From Belnapia rosea (GTDB lineage Bacteria > Pseudomonadota > Alphaproteobacteria > Acetobacterales > Acetobacteraceae): DNA of 64,000 nucleotides. Under the pieces are notes generated by a model, which saw only the letters and a program-made list of their open reading frames with translations, searched no databases and was not told the DNA's origin. The first letter of the stretch is position 1. Every line of letters starts with the position of its first letter. Positions 1 to 8,390 of the stretch are shown in pieces. Where the stretch lies: NCBI RefSeq assembly GCF_900101615.1, contig NZ_FMZX01000005.1:186001-250000 (forward strand), written 5' to 3'. The position numbers and the translations under genes were made by a program.

Positions 1-105
1 GATCATCCGGATGTACTCGGGTACCGGCGTATGCGCCGGACAGGCCCATTGGCAATCGACGACCTTATGGAAGTAGTCAGGATTGCGGATATCGGTCGGC
101 GTCAC
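1..105 (-). CDS. GltD-like FAD/NAD(P) oxidoreductase, N-terminus only
   Basis: Only the first 35 codons lie in the window; the gene runs off the left edge. The visible N-terminus contains DYFHKVVDCQWACPAHTP followed by VPEYIRMI. This resembles the cysteine-rich Fer4_20-type start of glutamate-synthase-small-subunit-like oxidoreductases, which pass electrons between NAD(P)H, FAD and iron-sulfur centres. An in-frame TAG lies just upstream, so the first usable start is the GTG at 103-105, preceded by AAGGGAG at suitable spacing. The gene is divergent from the FAH-family gene, sharing about 180 bp of upstream DNA. Family assignment rests on a short stretch, and substrate and partners are unknown. 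Confidence 0.5.
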   Translation of the reverse strand, partial: MTPTDIRNPDYFHKVVDCQWACPAHTPVPEYIRMI

Positions 106-283
106 GCGCGCGACTCCCTTGGGCGCATTGGTGTCCTCCTATCGGCCTCTGCGGGCCATGAGGGGGAGCTTGCCCCAAGCCCGGTAGGCCCGCAACGACC
201 TGAACGGAGGCGTGTCGAAGCCCGCCTTGCGGCCTCGGCACCCCCCGCCGATGATGGTGGAGCGAACAGGGAGGGGACAGCGG

Positions 284-1123
284 ATGAAGCTCATCAGCTT
301 CGCGATCGACGGCGAGGCGCGCTACGGCGTGTTGGAGGGCGAGGCCGTGATCGACCTCTCCGACCGGCTCGGCGCCCGTTTTCCGAACCTGCTGTCGCTG
401 ATCGAGGCGGATGCGCTGGCCGAAGCGGCAGCGGCGCTCTCGGCACCCGGGCCACGCCATGCCCTGGCAGGCCTCCACTATCTCGAGCCGATCCCGGGAG
501 CACGGCGCATCTTCTGCGTGGGGGCCAATTATCCGAAGGTCCACCCGACCGGCGGGGTGGTGAGCGGGCCGGAATTCCCCGCCATCTTCCAGAAGCCGGC
601 CGAGACGCTGGTGCCGCACGGGGCAAGGCTGCAGGCCCCGACCGCCTCCCGCCAATTCGACTATGAGGGGGAGCTGGCCTTCGTCATCGGCCGCGGGGGC
701 GCCAATATCCCGCCTGAGCGGGCGCTGTCCCATATCGCCGGCTATACCTGCCTCAACGACGGCTCGGTGCGGGACTTCCAGAAGCACAGCGTCTGGGCGG
801 GGAAGAATTTCGTCCGCTCCGGCGGCTTCGGCCCCTGGCTGGTGACGGCGGATGAGATCGGGGATCCGGCCACCCTCACCCTGGTGACGCGGCTGAACGG
901 CGAGGAGGTGCAGCGCACCGGGCTCGACCGCATGTTCTTCAGCATCCCCGCCATCATCGCCTATCTCTCCGCGGTGACGCCGTTGCTGCCGGGCGACGTG
1001 GTTGCCACCGGCTCTCCGGAAGGCAGCGGCGCCACCCGCACCCCGCCACGCTGGCTGGTCCCCGGCGACCGGATCGAGGTGGAGGTGTCGAAGGTCGGCG
1101 TGCTGGAGAATGTCGTGGCCTGA
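284..1123 (+). CDS. Fumarylacetoacetate hydrolase (FAH) family protein
   Basis: This is a 279-residue protein of the FAH superfamily, whose members hydrolyse or decarboxylate C-C bonds in oxo-acids using a divalent metal. Seen in the sequence: the metal-site stretch YEGELAFVIGR, the family block GYTCLNDGSVRDFQ, and the C-terminal block GDVVATGSPEGSG close to the typical TGTP-like segment. An upstream ATG at 212 is open, but the ATG at 284 gives the usual family start (MKLISF) and has GGGAGGGG just before it, so I chose 284. Substrate cannot be read from sequence; catabolism of an aromatic or sugar-acid derivative is typical of the family. Confidence 0.88.
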   Translation: MKLISFAIDGEARYGVLEGEAVIDLSDRLGARFPNLLSLIEADALAEAAAALSAPGPRHALAGLHYLEPIPGARRIFCVGANYPKVHPTGGVVSGPEFPAIFQKPAETLVPHGARLQAPTASRQFDYEGELAFVIGRGGANIPPERALSHIAGYTCLNDGSVRDFQKHSVWAGKNFVRSGGFGPWLVTADEIGDPATLTLVTRLNGEEVQRTGLDRMFFSIPAIIAYLSAVTPLLPGDVVATGSPEGSGATRTPPRWLVPGDRIEVEVSKVGVLENVVA

Positions 1124-1387
1124 GGCTTCTCGCGGCCTGGCGCCTATCGGTGCCGGTCTGCGGCACTGGCTGAAGGATGCCGCCCCCGCTCCGAAGGCAT
1201 GGCTGACCAGGGCCGTGCCCATGGTCGTCGGCGGCGGAGGCCATCCTCACCGCCCCGGCCCTGTGCACGGTCCCGTCACATCGCGGAATAGTTCCGCACC
1301 CACGCATCCATGATCCTCTACAGCATGCAGCGCCGGTTGGTTGCTGACCGTCCGGCTACATCCATCGATGCGTGAGGAATTGGAAGG

Positions 1388-1726
1388 ATGCGTCTCCTGC
1401 TCCTGCTGCCGGCACTTGTCCTGGCCGGCTGCGCGATGTCCGAAGCCGAGCGGCAGGCCGAGGCCGATCAGGCCGCCATGCGGCAGGCCTCCATGTCCGG
1501 CCCGAGCCTGACCTGGGAGGAGTTGCATGTCCACCCGACGGTGATCCGGCATGCCTGCTCGATCAGCACGCTGGTCAATACCAATGGCCAGGTGGTCGGC
1601 TACTGCCGTGCCGGCCGCCAGTGCCGGACGATGGACTGGCATCCCGTCGCCCCTGGCTGCGTCGACCCCCAGCTCCGCCAGGCCTCCGCCCCGGCCCGCA
1701 CCGCGGCGCTCGATACGGGACGATAA
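1388..1726 (+). CDS. Small predicted lipoprotein
   Basis: This 112-residue protein begins MRLLLLLPALVLAGC, a signal peptide with lipobox LAGC, so the mature form probably starts at Cys15 and is lipid-anchored. The rest is soluble. Four further cysteines (in HACSIS, GYCRAGRQC and PGC) could form two disulfides in the periplasm. GGAAGG lies just before the ATG. I do not recognise a family and the sequence shows no enzyme motif. It stands alone between the FAH-family gene and DUF1489, with 264 bp of DNA on its left in which I see no gene. Confidence 0.65.
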   Translation: MRLLLLLPALVLAGCAMSEAERQAEADQAAMRQASMSGPSLTWEELHVHPTVIRHACSISTLVNTNGQVVGYCRAGRQCRTMDWHPVAPGCVDPQLRQASAPARTAALDTGR

Positions 1727-1767
1727 CGGGGGATTGCAGCGCGCCGCCTGCGCGGTACATCCGGGGC

Positions 1768-2190
1768 GTGCTGCATCTCATCAAGCTGTCGGTCGGGCCC
1801 AAGGATGTGGGCCAGCTCCGCGCCATCCAGGCACGACGGGCGGTGGCCGAGCCGCCGCTCCGCCACCAGACCCGGATGATGCCGAAGCGGGCCGCCGAGA
1901 TCCTCACCGGTGGCTCCATCTTCTGGGTGGTCGCCGGCTTCGTGCAGGTGCGCCAGCGCATCATCGACATCATCGAGGAGGAGTGGGACGACGGGACCCG
2001 CTGCGCCGGCCTGGTGCTGGACCCCGAGCTGGTTCCCGTCGCGGCCCGGCCGGTGAAGCCTTTCCAGGGCTGGCGCTACCTGGCGCCCGAGGCCGCCCCG
2101 CCAGATGCCCTGGCCAGCGCCGAGGGTGAGGGTGCTGAGGCCATGCCGGAGCGCCTGCGTGCCGAGCTCCGCTCGCTCGGGCTATTGTAG
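1768..2190 (+). CDS. DUF1489 family protein
   Basis: A 140-residue protein starting at GTG 1768 with VLHLIKLSVGPKDVGQL, the usual start of DUF1489 proteins. The conserved block RHQTRMMPKRAAEILTGGS is followed by IFWVVAGFVQVRQ, which is typical of this alphaproteobacterial family. No biochemical function is established for DUF1489. The open frame extends upstream to 1372, but that part overlaps the lipoprotein gene and is not protein-like. The last nine bases overlap the end of the convergent azlD gene. Confidence 0.82.
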   Translation: MLHLIKLSVGPKDVGQLRAIQARRAVAEPPLRHQTRMMPKRAAEILTGGSIFWVVAGFVQVRQRIIDIIEEEWDDGTRCAGLVLDPELVPVAARPVKPFQGWRYLAPEAAPPDALASAEGEGAEAMPERLRAELRSLGLL

Positions 2191-2505
2191 CACCCACCGC
2201 ACCAGCAGCAGCGCCGCGATTCCGGCCCCGAGGGCAGGCAGCAGCCGCTCTCCAAGTAGCCGCCAGGCCAGCAACCCCACAGCCAACCCGGCCAGCCGTG
2301 CCGGCCAGGGCAACCCAGCCACCGCGCCACCCGGCACCGCGACGGCCAGGGCGACGAAGGCCGCCAGCGTGGCCTGCGAGACCGCGGCCGCCCAGGCGAC
2401 CAGCGGATGATCCGGGCGCAGGGCGCCCGCCACCAGCAGCCCGATGGCGCGCAGCAACAGCATCGCGGCCGCGGCCAGCGCCAGGGCGAGGTCAGCCTCC
2501 GCCAC
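2182..2505 (-). CDS. azlD: AzlD family branched-chain amino acid exporter subunit
   Basis: A 107-residue, almost entirely hydrophobic protein with three to four predicted membrane helices, the size and composition of AzlD. AzlD pairs with AzlC to export branched-chain amino acids or analogues across the inner membrane. It overlaps the end of the upstream azlC by 14 bases, implying translational coupling in a two-gene operon. Its stop codon overlaps the convergent DUF1489 gene. The assignment rests on size, topology and the AzlC neighbour rather than on a sharp motif. Confidence 0.75.
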   Translation of the reverse strand: MAEADLALALAAAAMLLLRAIGLLVAGALRPDHPLVAWAAAVSQATLAAFVALAVAVPGGAVAGLPWPARLAGLAVGLLAWRLLGERLLPALGAGIAALLLVRWVLQ

Positions 2506-3199
2506 GGCGCAGCCCGAGCAGGAAGGCCAGCGTCCCGCCCAGCAGCCCGGCGCCGAGCAGGCCCCAGGCTGGCGGCAACCACAGCGCCACGGGCGCCAGC
2601 AGCACCCCGGCCAGGATCGCCCGGCGCTGCGCCGGCCGGCGCAACTCGGCCGCCAGCAGCAGGGCGAAGTAAAGCGGGTTGGTGAAGAGCAGTGCCGCCA
2701 GCAGCAGGGGGCTCAGCAGGGGTGCCGCCGCATGCCCGGCCGCGGTCGCCAGCCCCGCCATTAGCCAGGAGACAAGGGCGAAGCCAAGGAACCAGGGCAG
2801 CCGCGTCGGGGCCGGCAGGCCCGGCAGGACCCGCATGGCCGCGGCCCAGGGGGTGATGGCGATGAAGGGCAGCGCCAGCCAGCGCCGCCCCCCGCTGCCG
2901 AGCCAGGGCGCCAGGGCAAGGGCCATCGGCAGGAAGCGGGCATTGGCGATGGTCGCCCCCAGCGCCGCCGGCACCACGCCCCCCACCTGCAGCAGCACCA
3001 GCTGCCCCGCCATGCCATAGACCAGCAGCGAGGCGCCGAGCGCCCAGCCGAGGCCACGGCCCGCCGCCGCCACCGCGGCGCCGAAGGCCAGGAAGGTGGC
3101 GCCCATGGCAATGGCCGGGGCGCCAAGGGCAGCGAGGGCGCCCGGCCGCAGCGGGGCGAGAAGGGGGGATGCGCACATGCCGGCCCGCCACTCTGCCAC
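2492..3199 (-). CDS. azlC: AzlC family branched-chain amino acid exporter, large subunit
   Basis: A polytopic membrane protein of about 235 residues. Family features include ASLLVYGMAGQLVLLQ and IANARFLPMALALAPWL, the AzlC core in which N-A-R-x-x-x-M is conserved. The start is uncertain: I chose GTG 3199 (VAEWRAGMCASPLL), which gives the usual AzlC length. ATG 3250 and ATG 3178 are also in frame, and none has a strong ribosome binding site. The frame continues to 3529, but that part overlaps a plausible small gene on the other strand. The protein should act with the overlapping AzlD as an exporter. Confidence 0.8.
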   Translation of the reverse strand: MAEWRAGMCASPLLAPLRPGALAALGAPAIAMGATFLAFGAAVAAAGRGLGWALGASLLVYGMAGQLVLLQVGGVVPAALGATIANARFLPMALALAPWLGSGGRRWLALPFIAITPWAAAMRVLPGLPAPTRLPWFLGFALVSWLMAGLATAAGHAAAPLLSPLLLAALLFTNPLYFALLLAAELRRPAQRRAILAGVLLAPVALWLPPAWGLLGAGLLGGTLAFLLGLRRGGG

Positions 3200-3353
3200 G
3201 CCGCATGGCAGGACGGTAAGCCAGCGGGCCACCGGCAGCCGCGAGGCCATGCTGTCACCGCCGATGGCAGCCTCGATGTCCGCCTGACGGTTGCCCAAGG
3301 CGGGCGCCTGGCCGGTTGACGGCATCGCGGGCGGCGGACACCCTCCGCCCGCC

Positions 3354-3524
3354 ATGGCCGATACTCCGCCCGACCCTCCGCCGAAGCCCGCCGACCGCGC
3401 CCGGGCGGAACGCGAGGCCCGGCTGGCGGCTGCCCTCCGCGCCAATCTCCGCCGCCGCAAGGCCCAGGCCCGCGGCCGCGAGGATGAGGCGAAGCCTTCG
3501 CCGGAGCCGGCGAAGAAGGGCTGA
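3354..3524 (+). CDS. Small basic hypothetical protein
   Basis: A 56-residue protein, [17 protein letters not shown] onward, consisting of a proline-rich head, an alanine/arginine helix ([15 protein letters not shown]) and an acidic-basic tail ending PAKKG. Similar small proteins with an R-x-x-R-A-A-A-L-R-x-N-L-x-R-R-K core occur in front of cell-envelope genes in alphaproteobacteria as I recall them; no function is known. I chose ATG 3354 over the in-frame ATG 3291 because the intervening residues are low-complexity. It lies about 100 bp upstream of dcd on the same strand. Confidence 0.55.
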   Translation: MADTPPDPPPKPADRARAEREARLAAALRANLRRRKAQARGREDEAKPSPEPAKKG

Positions 3525-3627
3525 CCCACCGTCGTGGTTGCCGATGCCGTGGCGCTGGAGTAAGGGGGCCGCCCATACCGGGGCCCCTCAGGGGCATAGC
3601 CAGCCCGTCACGCAAAGGCCGCCCGCC

Positions 3628-4182
3628 ATGTCCATCATGCCCGACCACTGGATCCGCCGTATGGCGGCGGAGCACGGCATGATCGAGCCTTTCGTCGAAA
3701 GCCAGCGGCGGGAGGGGACCATCTCCTTCGGCCTGTCCTCCTATGGCTATGACGCCAGGGTGGCGGACGAGTTCAAGGTCTTCACCAATGTGGACAACGC
3801 CCTGGTGGACCCGAAGCATTTCTCCGAGGAAGGCTTCGTCACCCGCCGCGGCGAGACCTGCATCGTCCCACCGAATTCCTTCGTCCTCGCGCATACGGTC
3901 GAGTATTTCCGCATCCCGCGCGACGTGCTGGTGATCTGCCTCGGCAAGTCCACCTATGCCCGCTGCGGGCTGATCGTGAACGTCACCCCGCTCGAGCCGG
4001 AATGGGAGGGCCAGGTGACGATCGAGATCAGCAACACCACGCCCCTGCCGGCACGCATCTATGCCAATGAGGGCATCTGCCAGTTCCTGTTCCTCCAGGG
4101 CGCCTCGGCACCCGAGGTGAGCTACAAGGACCGGGCCGGCAAATACATGCACCAGCGCGGCGTCGCGCTGCCGAAACTGTAA
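3628..4182 (+). CDS. dcd: dCTP deaminase
   Basis: A 184-residue enzyme that deaminates dCTP to dUTP, feeding thymidylate synthesis in the cytoplasm. Family blocks are visible: [16 protein letters not shown] near the N-terminus, [10 protein letters not shown], and [20 protein letters not shown] carrying the catalytic Glu region, followed by NEGICQFLF. The length matches the usual trimeric enzyme. I chose the ATG at 3628 ([13 protein letters not shown]), the conserved start, rather than the longer open frame from 3316, which would overlap the small gene. murA follows after 14 bp, suggesting co-transcription. Confidence 0.95.
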   Translation: MSIMPDHWIRRMAAEHGMIEPFVESQRREGTISFGLSSYGYDARVADEFKVFTNVDNALVDPKHFSEEGFVTRRGETCIVPPNSFVLAHTVEYFRIPRDVLVICLGKSTYARCGLIVNVTPLEPEWEGQVTIEISNTTPLPARIYANEGICQFLFLQGASAPEVSYKDRAGKYMHQRGVALPKL

Positions 4183-4196
4183 GGACAGGCGGGAAT

Positions 4197-5456
4197 ATGG
4201 ACCGCATCCGCATCCGCGGCGGCCGGCCGCTCGAGGGCAGCATCCCGGTCAGTGGCGCCAAGAACGCGACGCTGCCGCTGATGGCCGCCGCCCTGCTCTC
4301 CGACGGGCCGCTCGTGCTGCGCAACGCGCCGGACCTCGCCGATATCGCCACCATGCGTGCCCTGCTGATCCAGCACGGCCTCACGGTGGAGCACGACAGG
4401 GAGGCACGGACCCTCACCCTCGCCGGCGAAGCGAGCCATCTCGAGGCGCCCTATGACCTGGTGCGGAAGATGCGCGCCTCGGTCCTGGTGCTCGGCCCGC
4501 TGGTCGCGCGCCACGGCCGCGCGCGCGTCTCGCTGCCAGGCGGCTGCTCCATCGGCACCCGCCCCGTCGACCTGCACCTGAAGGGGCTGGAGGCGATGGG
4601 CGCCACCATCACCCTCGATGCCGGCTATATCGGGGCCGAGGCACCGAACGGGCTCAAGGGCGCCCGCATCATCTTCCCCGTCGTCTCGGTCGGCGCCACC
4701 GAGAACCTGCTGATGGCCGCCTGCCTCGCCGAGGGCGAGACGGAGCTGGTCAATGCCGCCCGCGAGCCGGAGATCGAGGATCTCGCCCGCTGCCTCGTCG
4801 CCATGGGCGCCAGGATCGAGGGCATCGGCACCGACCGGCTGCATGTCACCGGCGCCACCCATCTCGCCGCGGCGACGCATGACATCGTCCCCGACCGGAT
4901 CGAGGCCGGCACCTATGCCTGCGCCGCCGCCATCACCGGTGGTTCGGTCCTGCTGCAGGGCGCGCGGGCCGAACATCTCGGCGCCGTGGCCCGCACGCTG
5001 CGCGAGGCGGGGGTGGAGGTCGCGGCCGAGGGCGACGACCTTCGCATCTCCCGCCTCAACGGGCTGCACGGCGTCGATGTGATGACGGAGCCCTTCCCCG
5101 GCTTCGCCACCGACATGCAGGCGCAGTTCATGGCGCTGATGGCGGTCGCCGAGGGCGCCTCGATGATCACCGAGACGATCTTCGAGAACCGCTTCATGCA
5201 TGTGCCGGAGCTGAACCGCATGGGCGCGCGGATCAACGCCCATGGCGCCTCGGCCATCGTCCGCGGCGTACCGCGCCTCTCGGGCGCGCCGGTGATGGCG
5301 ACCGACCTGCGGGCCTCCGTCTCCCTCATCCTCGCCGGCCTCGCCGCCGAGGGCGAGACCATCGTCAACCGCGTCTATCACCTCGACCGTGGCTATGAGC
5401 GGGTGGAGCAGAAGCTCGCCGCCGTCGGGGCCGATATCGAACGGATTCCGGGCTGA
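4197..5456 (+). CDS. murA: UDP-N-acetylglucosamine 1-carboxyvinyltransferase
   Basis: A 419-residue enzyme that transfers enolpyruvate from PEP to UDP-GlcNAc, the first committed step of peptidoglycan synthesis. It begins with the typical [20 protein letters not shown]. The active-site loop [16 protein letters not shown] carries the catalytic, fosfomycin-reactive cysteine (Cys117). The [14 protein letters not shown] block and the [14 protein letters not shown]-terminal repeat are present. Two inside-out alpha/beta domains are expected. It is followed four bases later by hisG in an operon-like run. Confidence 0.97.
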   Translation: MDRIRIRGGRPLEGSIPVSGAKNATLPLMAAALLSDGPLVLRNAPDLADIATMRALLIQHGLTVEHDREARTLTLAGEASHLEAPYDLVRKMRASVLVLGPLVARHGRARVSLPGGCSIGTRPVDLHLKGLEAMGATITLDAGYIGAEAPNGLKGARIIFPVVSVGATENLLMAACLAEGETELVNAAREPEIEDLARCLVAMGARIEGIGTDRLHVTGATHLAAATHDIVPDRIEAGTYACAAAITGGSVLLQGARAEHLGAVARTLREAGVEVAAEGDDLRISRLNGLHGVDVMTEPFPGFATDMQAQFMALMAVAEGASMITETIFENRFMHVPELNRMGARINAHGASAIVRGVPRLSGAPVMATDLRASVSLILAGLAAEGETIVNRVYHLDRGYERVEQKLAAVGADIERIPG

Positions 5457-5460
5457 CCGC

Positions 5461-6156
5461 ATGGACCTGCCGATCTCAAACCCAGACGCCGCCGAGGCCG
5501 CCGGCACCGGCCCCATCATCCTCGCCCTGCCTAAGGGCCGCATCCTGTCGGAACTCGGGCCGGTGCTGGCGCGCGCCGGCATCCACCCCGCGCCCGACTA
5601 CACCGACGAGGACAGCCGCCGGCTGCGCTTCGAGACGAGCGACCCAAGCCTCGACGTGGTGCGGGTCCGTCCCTTCGACGTCGCCACCTTCGTCGCCCAT
5701 GGCGCCGCCCAGATCGGCATCTGCGGCGCCGATGTGCTGATGGAATTCGACTACCCGGAGATCTACGCCCCGCTCGATCTCGGCATCGGCAGGTGCCGCA
5801 TCAGCGTGGCCGAGCCCGCCGCGACCGCCGGGCAGGACGACCCGAGCCGCTGGTCCCGCCTCGCCGTCGCCAGCAAGTATCCCAACGTCGCGCAGCGCCA
5901 CTACGCCGCGCGCGGGGTGCAGGCCGAGGTGGTCCATCTCAACGGCGCCATGGAGCTGGCCCCCTCGCTCGGCCTCGCCCGCGTCATCGTCGACCTGGTG
6001 CAGACCGGCAGCACGCTGAAGGCGAACGGGCTGATCGAGACGGAGGTGATCGCCCATGTCACCTCCCGCCTCATCGTCAACCGCACCGCGCTGAAGACCA
6101 TGCCGGAGCGGATCGGCGCCTGGATCGCGCGCTTCCGGGCGGCGCTCGCGCCATGA
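5461..6156 (+). CDS. hisG: ATP phosphoribosyltransferase, short form
   Basis: A 231-residue enzyme catalysing the first step of histidine synthesis, the condensation of ATP with PRPP. Seen: LALPKGRILSELGPVL, the DVVRVRPFDVATFV block, GICGADVLMEF, and the PRPP-site stretch DLVQTGSTLKANGL. The protein ends directly after the catalytic domain, so the C-terminal regulatory domain of long HisG is absent. Short HisG proteins normally need HisZ for activity and feedback control, and no hisZ is in this window. I chose ATG 5461. The stop overlaps the hisD start as ATGA. Confidence 0.95.
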   Translation: MDLPISNPDAAEAAGTGPIILALPKGRILSELGPVLARAGIHPAPDYTDEDSRRLRFETSDPSLDVVRVRPFDVATFVAHGAAQIGICGADVLMEFDYPEIYAPLDLGIGRCRISVAEPAATAGQDDPSRWSRLAVASKYPNVAQRHYAARGVQAEVVHLNGAMELAPSLGLARVIVDLVQTGSTLKANGLIETEVIAHVTSRLIVNRTALKTMPERIGAWIARFRAALAP

Positions 6157-7451
6157 TGCGGCTGGACACGAGCGAGCCCGGCTTCGAGGCCGGCTTCGCC
6201 ACCCTGCTCGACATGGCGCGCGAGACGACGGCGCAGGTGGATGACGCGGTCGCCGCCATCATCGCCGAGGTCCGGGCCCGGGGCGATGAAGCCCTGCTGG
6301 CGCTGACCTCCCGCTTCGACGGCTGGGCCCCGCTGCAGACCGCCGCCCTCCGCGTCACCGCGGCGGAGATCGAGGCGGCCACCGCCGGCATCCCGGCCGG
6401 GCTGCTCGCCGCCCTCGACCTCGCCGCGGCCCGCATCGAGCGCTTCCACGCCGCCCAGCGGCCGGCCGACCTGGAGCTGCCGGACCCGGCCGGCCTCACC
6501 CTCGGCATGCGCTGGACGCCGCTCGATGCCGTCGGCCTCTATGTCCCGGGCGGCAAGGCGGCCTACCCGTCCTCCGTGCTGATGAATGCACTCCCGGCGC
6601 GCGTCGCCGGCGTCGCGCGCATCGCCATGGTGGTGCCCTCGCCCGGCGGGCAGCTCAACCCGCTGGTGCTGGCGGCGGCGCAACGGGCGGGCGTGACCGA
6701 GATCTACCGGGTCGGCGGCGCCCAGGCCGTGGCGGCGCTGGCGCATGGCACCGCCTCCATCGCCCCGGTCGACCGCATCGTCGGCCCCGGCAATGCCTAT
6801 GTGGCCGCCGCCAAGCGCCAGGTCTTCGGCCGGGTCGGAATCGATTCCATAGCCGGCCCCTCCGAGGTGGTGGTGGTGGCCGATGCCTCGAACGACCCGC
6901 GCCTCGTCGCCGTCGACCTGCTGGCCCAGGCCGAGCATGACGAGAGCGCCCAGGCCATCCTCATCACCGACGATGCCGGCTTCGCCGCCGCCGTTGCCGC
7001 CGCGGTGGAGGCGGAGCTGGCGACGCTGCCGCGCGGTGCCATCGCCGGGGAGAGCTGGCGGCGCCACGGCGCCACCATCCTGGTGCGGGACTGGGCCGAG
7101 GCGCAGGCCCTCACCAATCGCCTCGCCCCGGAGCACCTGCAGGTGATGCTGCCCGATCCGCGCGGCTGGTTCGCCGGCATCCGCCATGCCGGCGCCGCCT
7201 TCCTCGGCCGCTGGTGCCCGGAAGCACTCGGCGATTACGTCGCGGGCCCCAACCATGTGCTGCCGACCGGACGGACCGCGCGCTTCGCCTCCGGCCTGTC
7301 GGTTTTCGATTTTCTCAAGCGTACCACCTGGGTCGAGGCGAGCGAGGCGGGCCTCGCCGCCATCGGCCCCGCCGCCGTGGCGCTGGCGGAGGCGGAAGGG
7401 TTGCAGGCGCATGGGCGCAGTGTGGCCCTTCGCCTGCCCGCCGCGCCTTGA
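6153..7451 (+). CDS. hisD: Histidinol dehydrogenase
   Basis: A 432-residue zinc-dependent enzyme that oxidises L-histidinol to L-histidine in two NAD-linked steps. Family signatures are clear: [37 protein letters not shown], the [14 protein letters not shown] motif, and the C-terminal [19 protein letters not shown] with its catalytic His and Gly. The start ATG overlaps the hisG stop by four bases, indicating translational coupling. Length matches the usual size of about 430 residues. Confidence 0.97.
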   Translation: MMRLDTSEPGFEAGFATLLDMARETTAQVDDAVAAIIAEVRARGDEALLALTSRFDGWAPLQTAALRVTAAEIEAATAGIPAGLLAALDLAAARIERFHAAQRPADLELPDPAGLTLGMRWTPLDAVGLYVPGGKAAYPSSVLMNALPARVAGVARIAMVVPSPGGQLNPLVLAAAQRAGVTEIYRVGGAQAVAALAHGTASIAPVDRIVGPGNAYVAAAKRQVFGRVGIDSIAGPSEVVVVADASNDPRLVAVDLLAQAEHDESAQAILITDDAGFAAAVAAAVEAELATLPRGAIAGESWRRHGATILVRDWAEAQALTNRLAPEHLQVMLPDPRGWFAGIRHAGAAFLGRWCPEALGDYVAGPNHVLPTGRTARFASGLSVFDFLKRTTWVEASEAGLAAIGPAAVALAEAEGLQAHGRSVALRLPAAP

Positions 7452-7460
7452 CCCCGCATC

Positions 7461-7483
7461 CCCCGGCCATCATCTTGCCGGGG
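7461..7483 (+). terminator. Weak GC hairpin after hisD
   Basis: CCCCGGC at 7461-7467 pairs with GCCGGGG at 7477-7483 across a nine-base loop, ten bases after the hisD stop. No T-run follows, so this may be an attenuating or mRNA-stabilising hairpin rather than a full intrinsic terminator. The remaining 95 bp before infA hold nothing I recognise. Confidence 0.3.
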
Positions 7484-7578
7484 CGAAGTCAACCCCCCGA
7501 GTGCGTGCCCCAGGGCCTGACGCCGTCCGACCCGGACATGGCGTGGGCTCGGCACGCCGTTCAGCATGAAGGTTCCTG

Positions 7579-7797
7579 ATGTCAAAAGAGGACATGATCG
7601 AATTCAGCGGCACCGTACAGGAGTTGCTGCCCAATGCGATGTTTCGCGTGAAACTCGATAACGAGCACATGGTGCTGGCCCATACCAGCGGGAAGATGCG
7701 CAAGAACCGCATCCGTGTCCTCGCCGGGGACAGGGTGAATGTCGAGATGACGCCCTATGACCTGACCAAGGGCCGCATCACCTTCCGCTTCAAGTAG
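7579..7797 (+). CDS. infA: Translation initiation factor IF-1
   Basis: A 72-residue protein with the complete OB-fold sequence of IF-1: [18 protein letters not shown], then the [20 protein letters not shown] core and the [20 protein letters not shown] end. IF-1 binds the ribosomal A site during initiation. The length and near-invariant residues make this secure. maf follows after only five bases, and infA next to maf is a common alphaproteobacterial arrangement. A 127-bp gap after hisD suggests infA has its own promoter. Confidence 0.97.
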   Translation: MSKEDMIEFSGTVQELLPNAMFRVKLDNEHMVLAHTSGKMRKNRIRVLAGDRVNVEMTPYDLTKGRITFRFK

Positions 7798-7802
7798 CGG
7801 CT

Positions 7803-8390
7803 TTGAGCACCGACAAACCGCCCCTGGTGCTGGCCTCGGCCAGCCCGCGGCGGCTCGACCTGCTGGCGCGGATCGGCATCGCCCCGGATCGCGTGCTGCC
7901 CACCGAAACCGACGAGACGCCCCGCAAGGCCGAGCTGCCGCGCGAGCTCGCCGCCCGCCTGGCTGCCGCCAAGGCCGAGGCCGCCGCCGCCGCCGCGCCG
8001 GAGGCGCTGGTGCTGGCCGCCGATACGGTGGTCGGCCTTGGCCGCCGCATCCTCGGCAAGCCGGCGGATGCGGCCGAGGCACGGCGCTTCCTCACCCTGC
8101 TCTCGGGCCGGCGGCACCATGTCTATACCGGCGTCGCCCTCCGCATGCCGGATGGCAGGCTGCGCAGCCGGCTGGTCGATACCATCCTCGCCTTCCAGCG
8201 GCTGACCGAGGCGCAGATCGAGGATTACGTCGCCGGCGAGGAATGGCGCGGCAAGGCCGGGGGCTATGCCATCCAGGGCCGGGCAGAGGTCTTCGTCCGC
8301 TTTCTCGCCGGCTCCCATTCCAATGTCGTGGGCCTGCCCCTGTTCGAGACGGCGCAATTGCTGCGGGGCATTGGCTGGCTGAAGCCTTGA
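7803..8390 (+). CDS. maf: Maf family nucleoside triphosphate pyrophosphatase
   Basis: A 195-residue Maf protein, a house-cleaning pyrophosphatase acting on non-canonical or excess nucleoside triphosphates such as dTTP and UTP. Motifs: LASASPRRLDLLARIGI at the N-terminus, ETDETPRK, LAADTVVGLGRRILGKP, the GRRHHVYTGVAL block and GKAGGYAIQGRAEVFV. The start is TTG 7803, the only sensible start, because it precedes the conserved P-P-L-V-L-A-S-A-S-P-R-R. It sits five bases after infA, and its stop overlaps the start of the RNase G-like gene. Confidence 0.92.
   Translation: MSTDKPPLVLASASPRRLDLLARIGIAPDRVLPTETDETPRKAELPRELAARLAAAKAEAAAAAAPEALVLAADTVVGLGRRILGKPADAAEARRFLTLLSGRRHHVYTGVALRMPDGRLRSRLVDTILAFQRLTEAQIEDYVAGEEWRGKAGGYAIQGRAEVFVRFLAGSHSNVVGLPLFETAQLLRGIGWLKP

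Noticed and set aside
4122-5582. Long open frame on the minus strand opposite murA
   Set aside because: Low-complexity, His/Gly/Asp-rich translation with no family signal; a shadow of the GC-rich murA codons.
5901-7412. 503-codon minus-strand frame opposite hisG/hisD
   Set aside because: hisG and hisD are certain on the plus strand; the antisense product has no recognisable motif.
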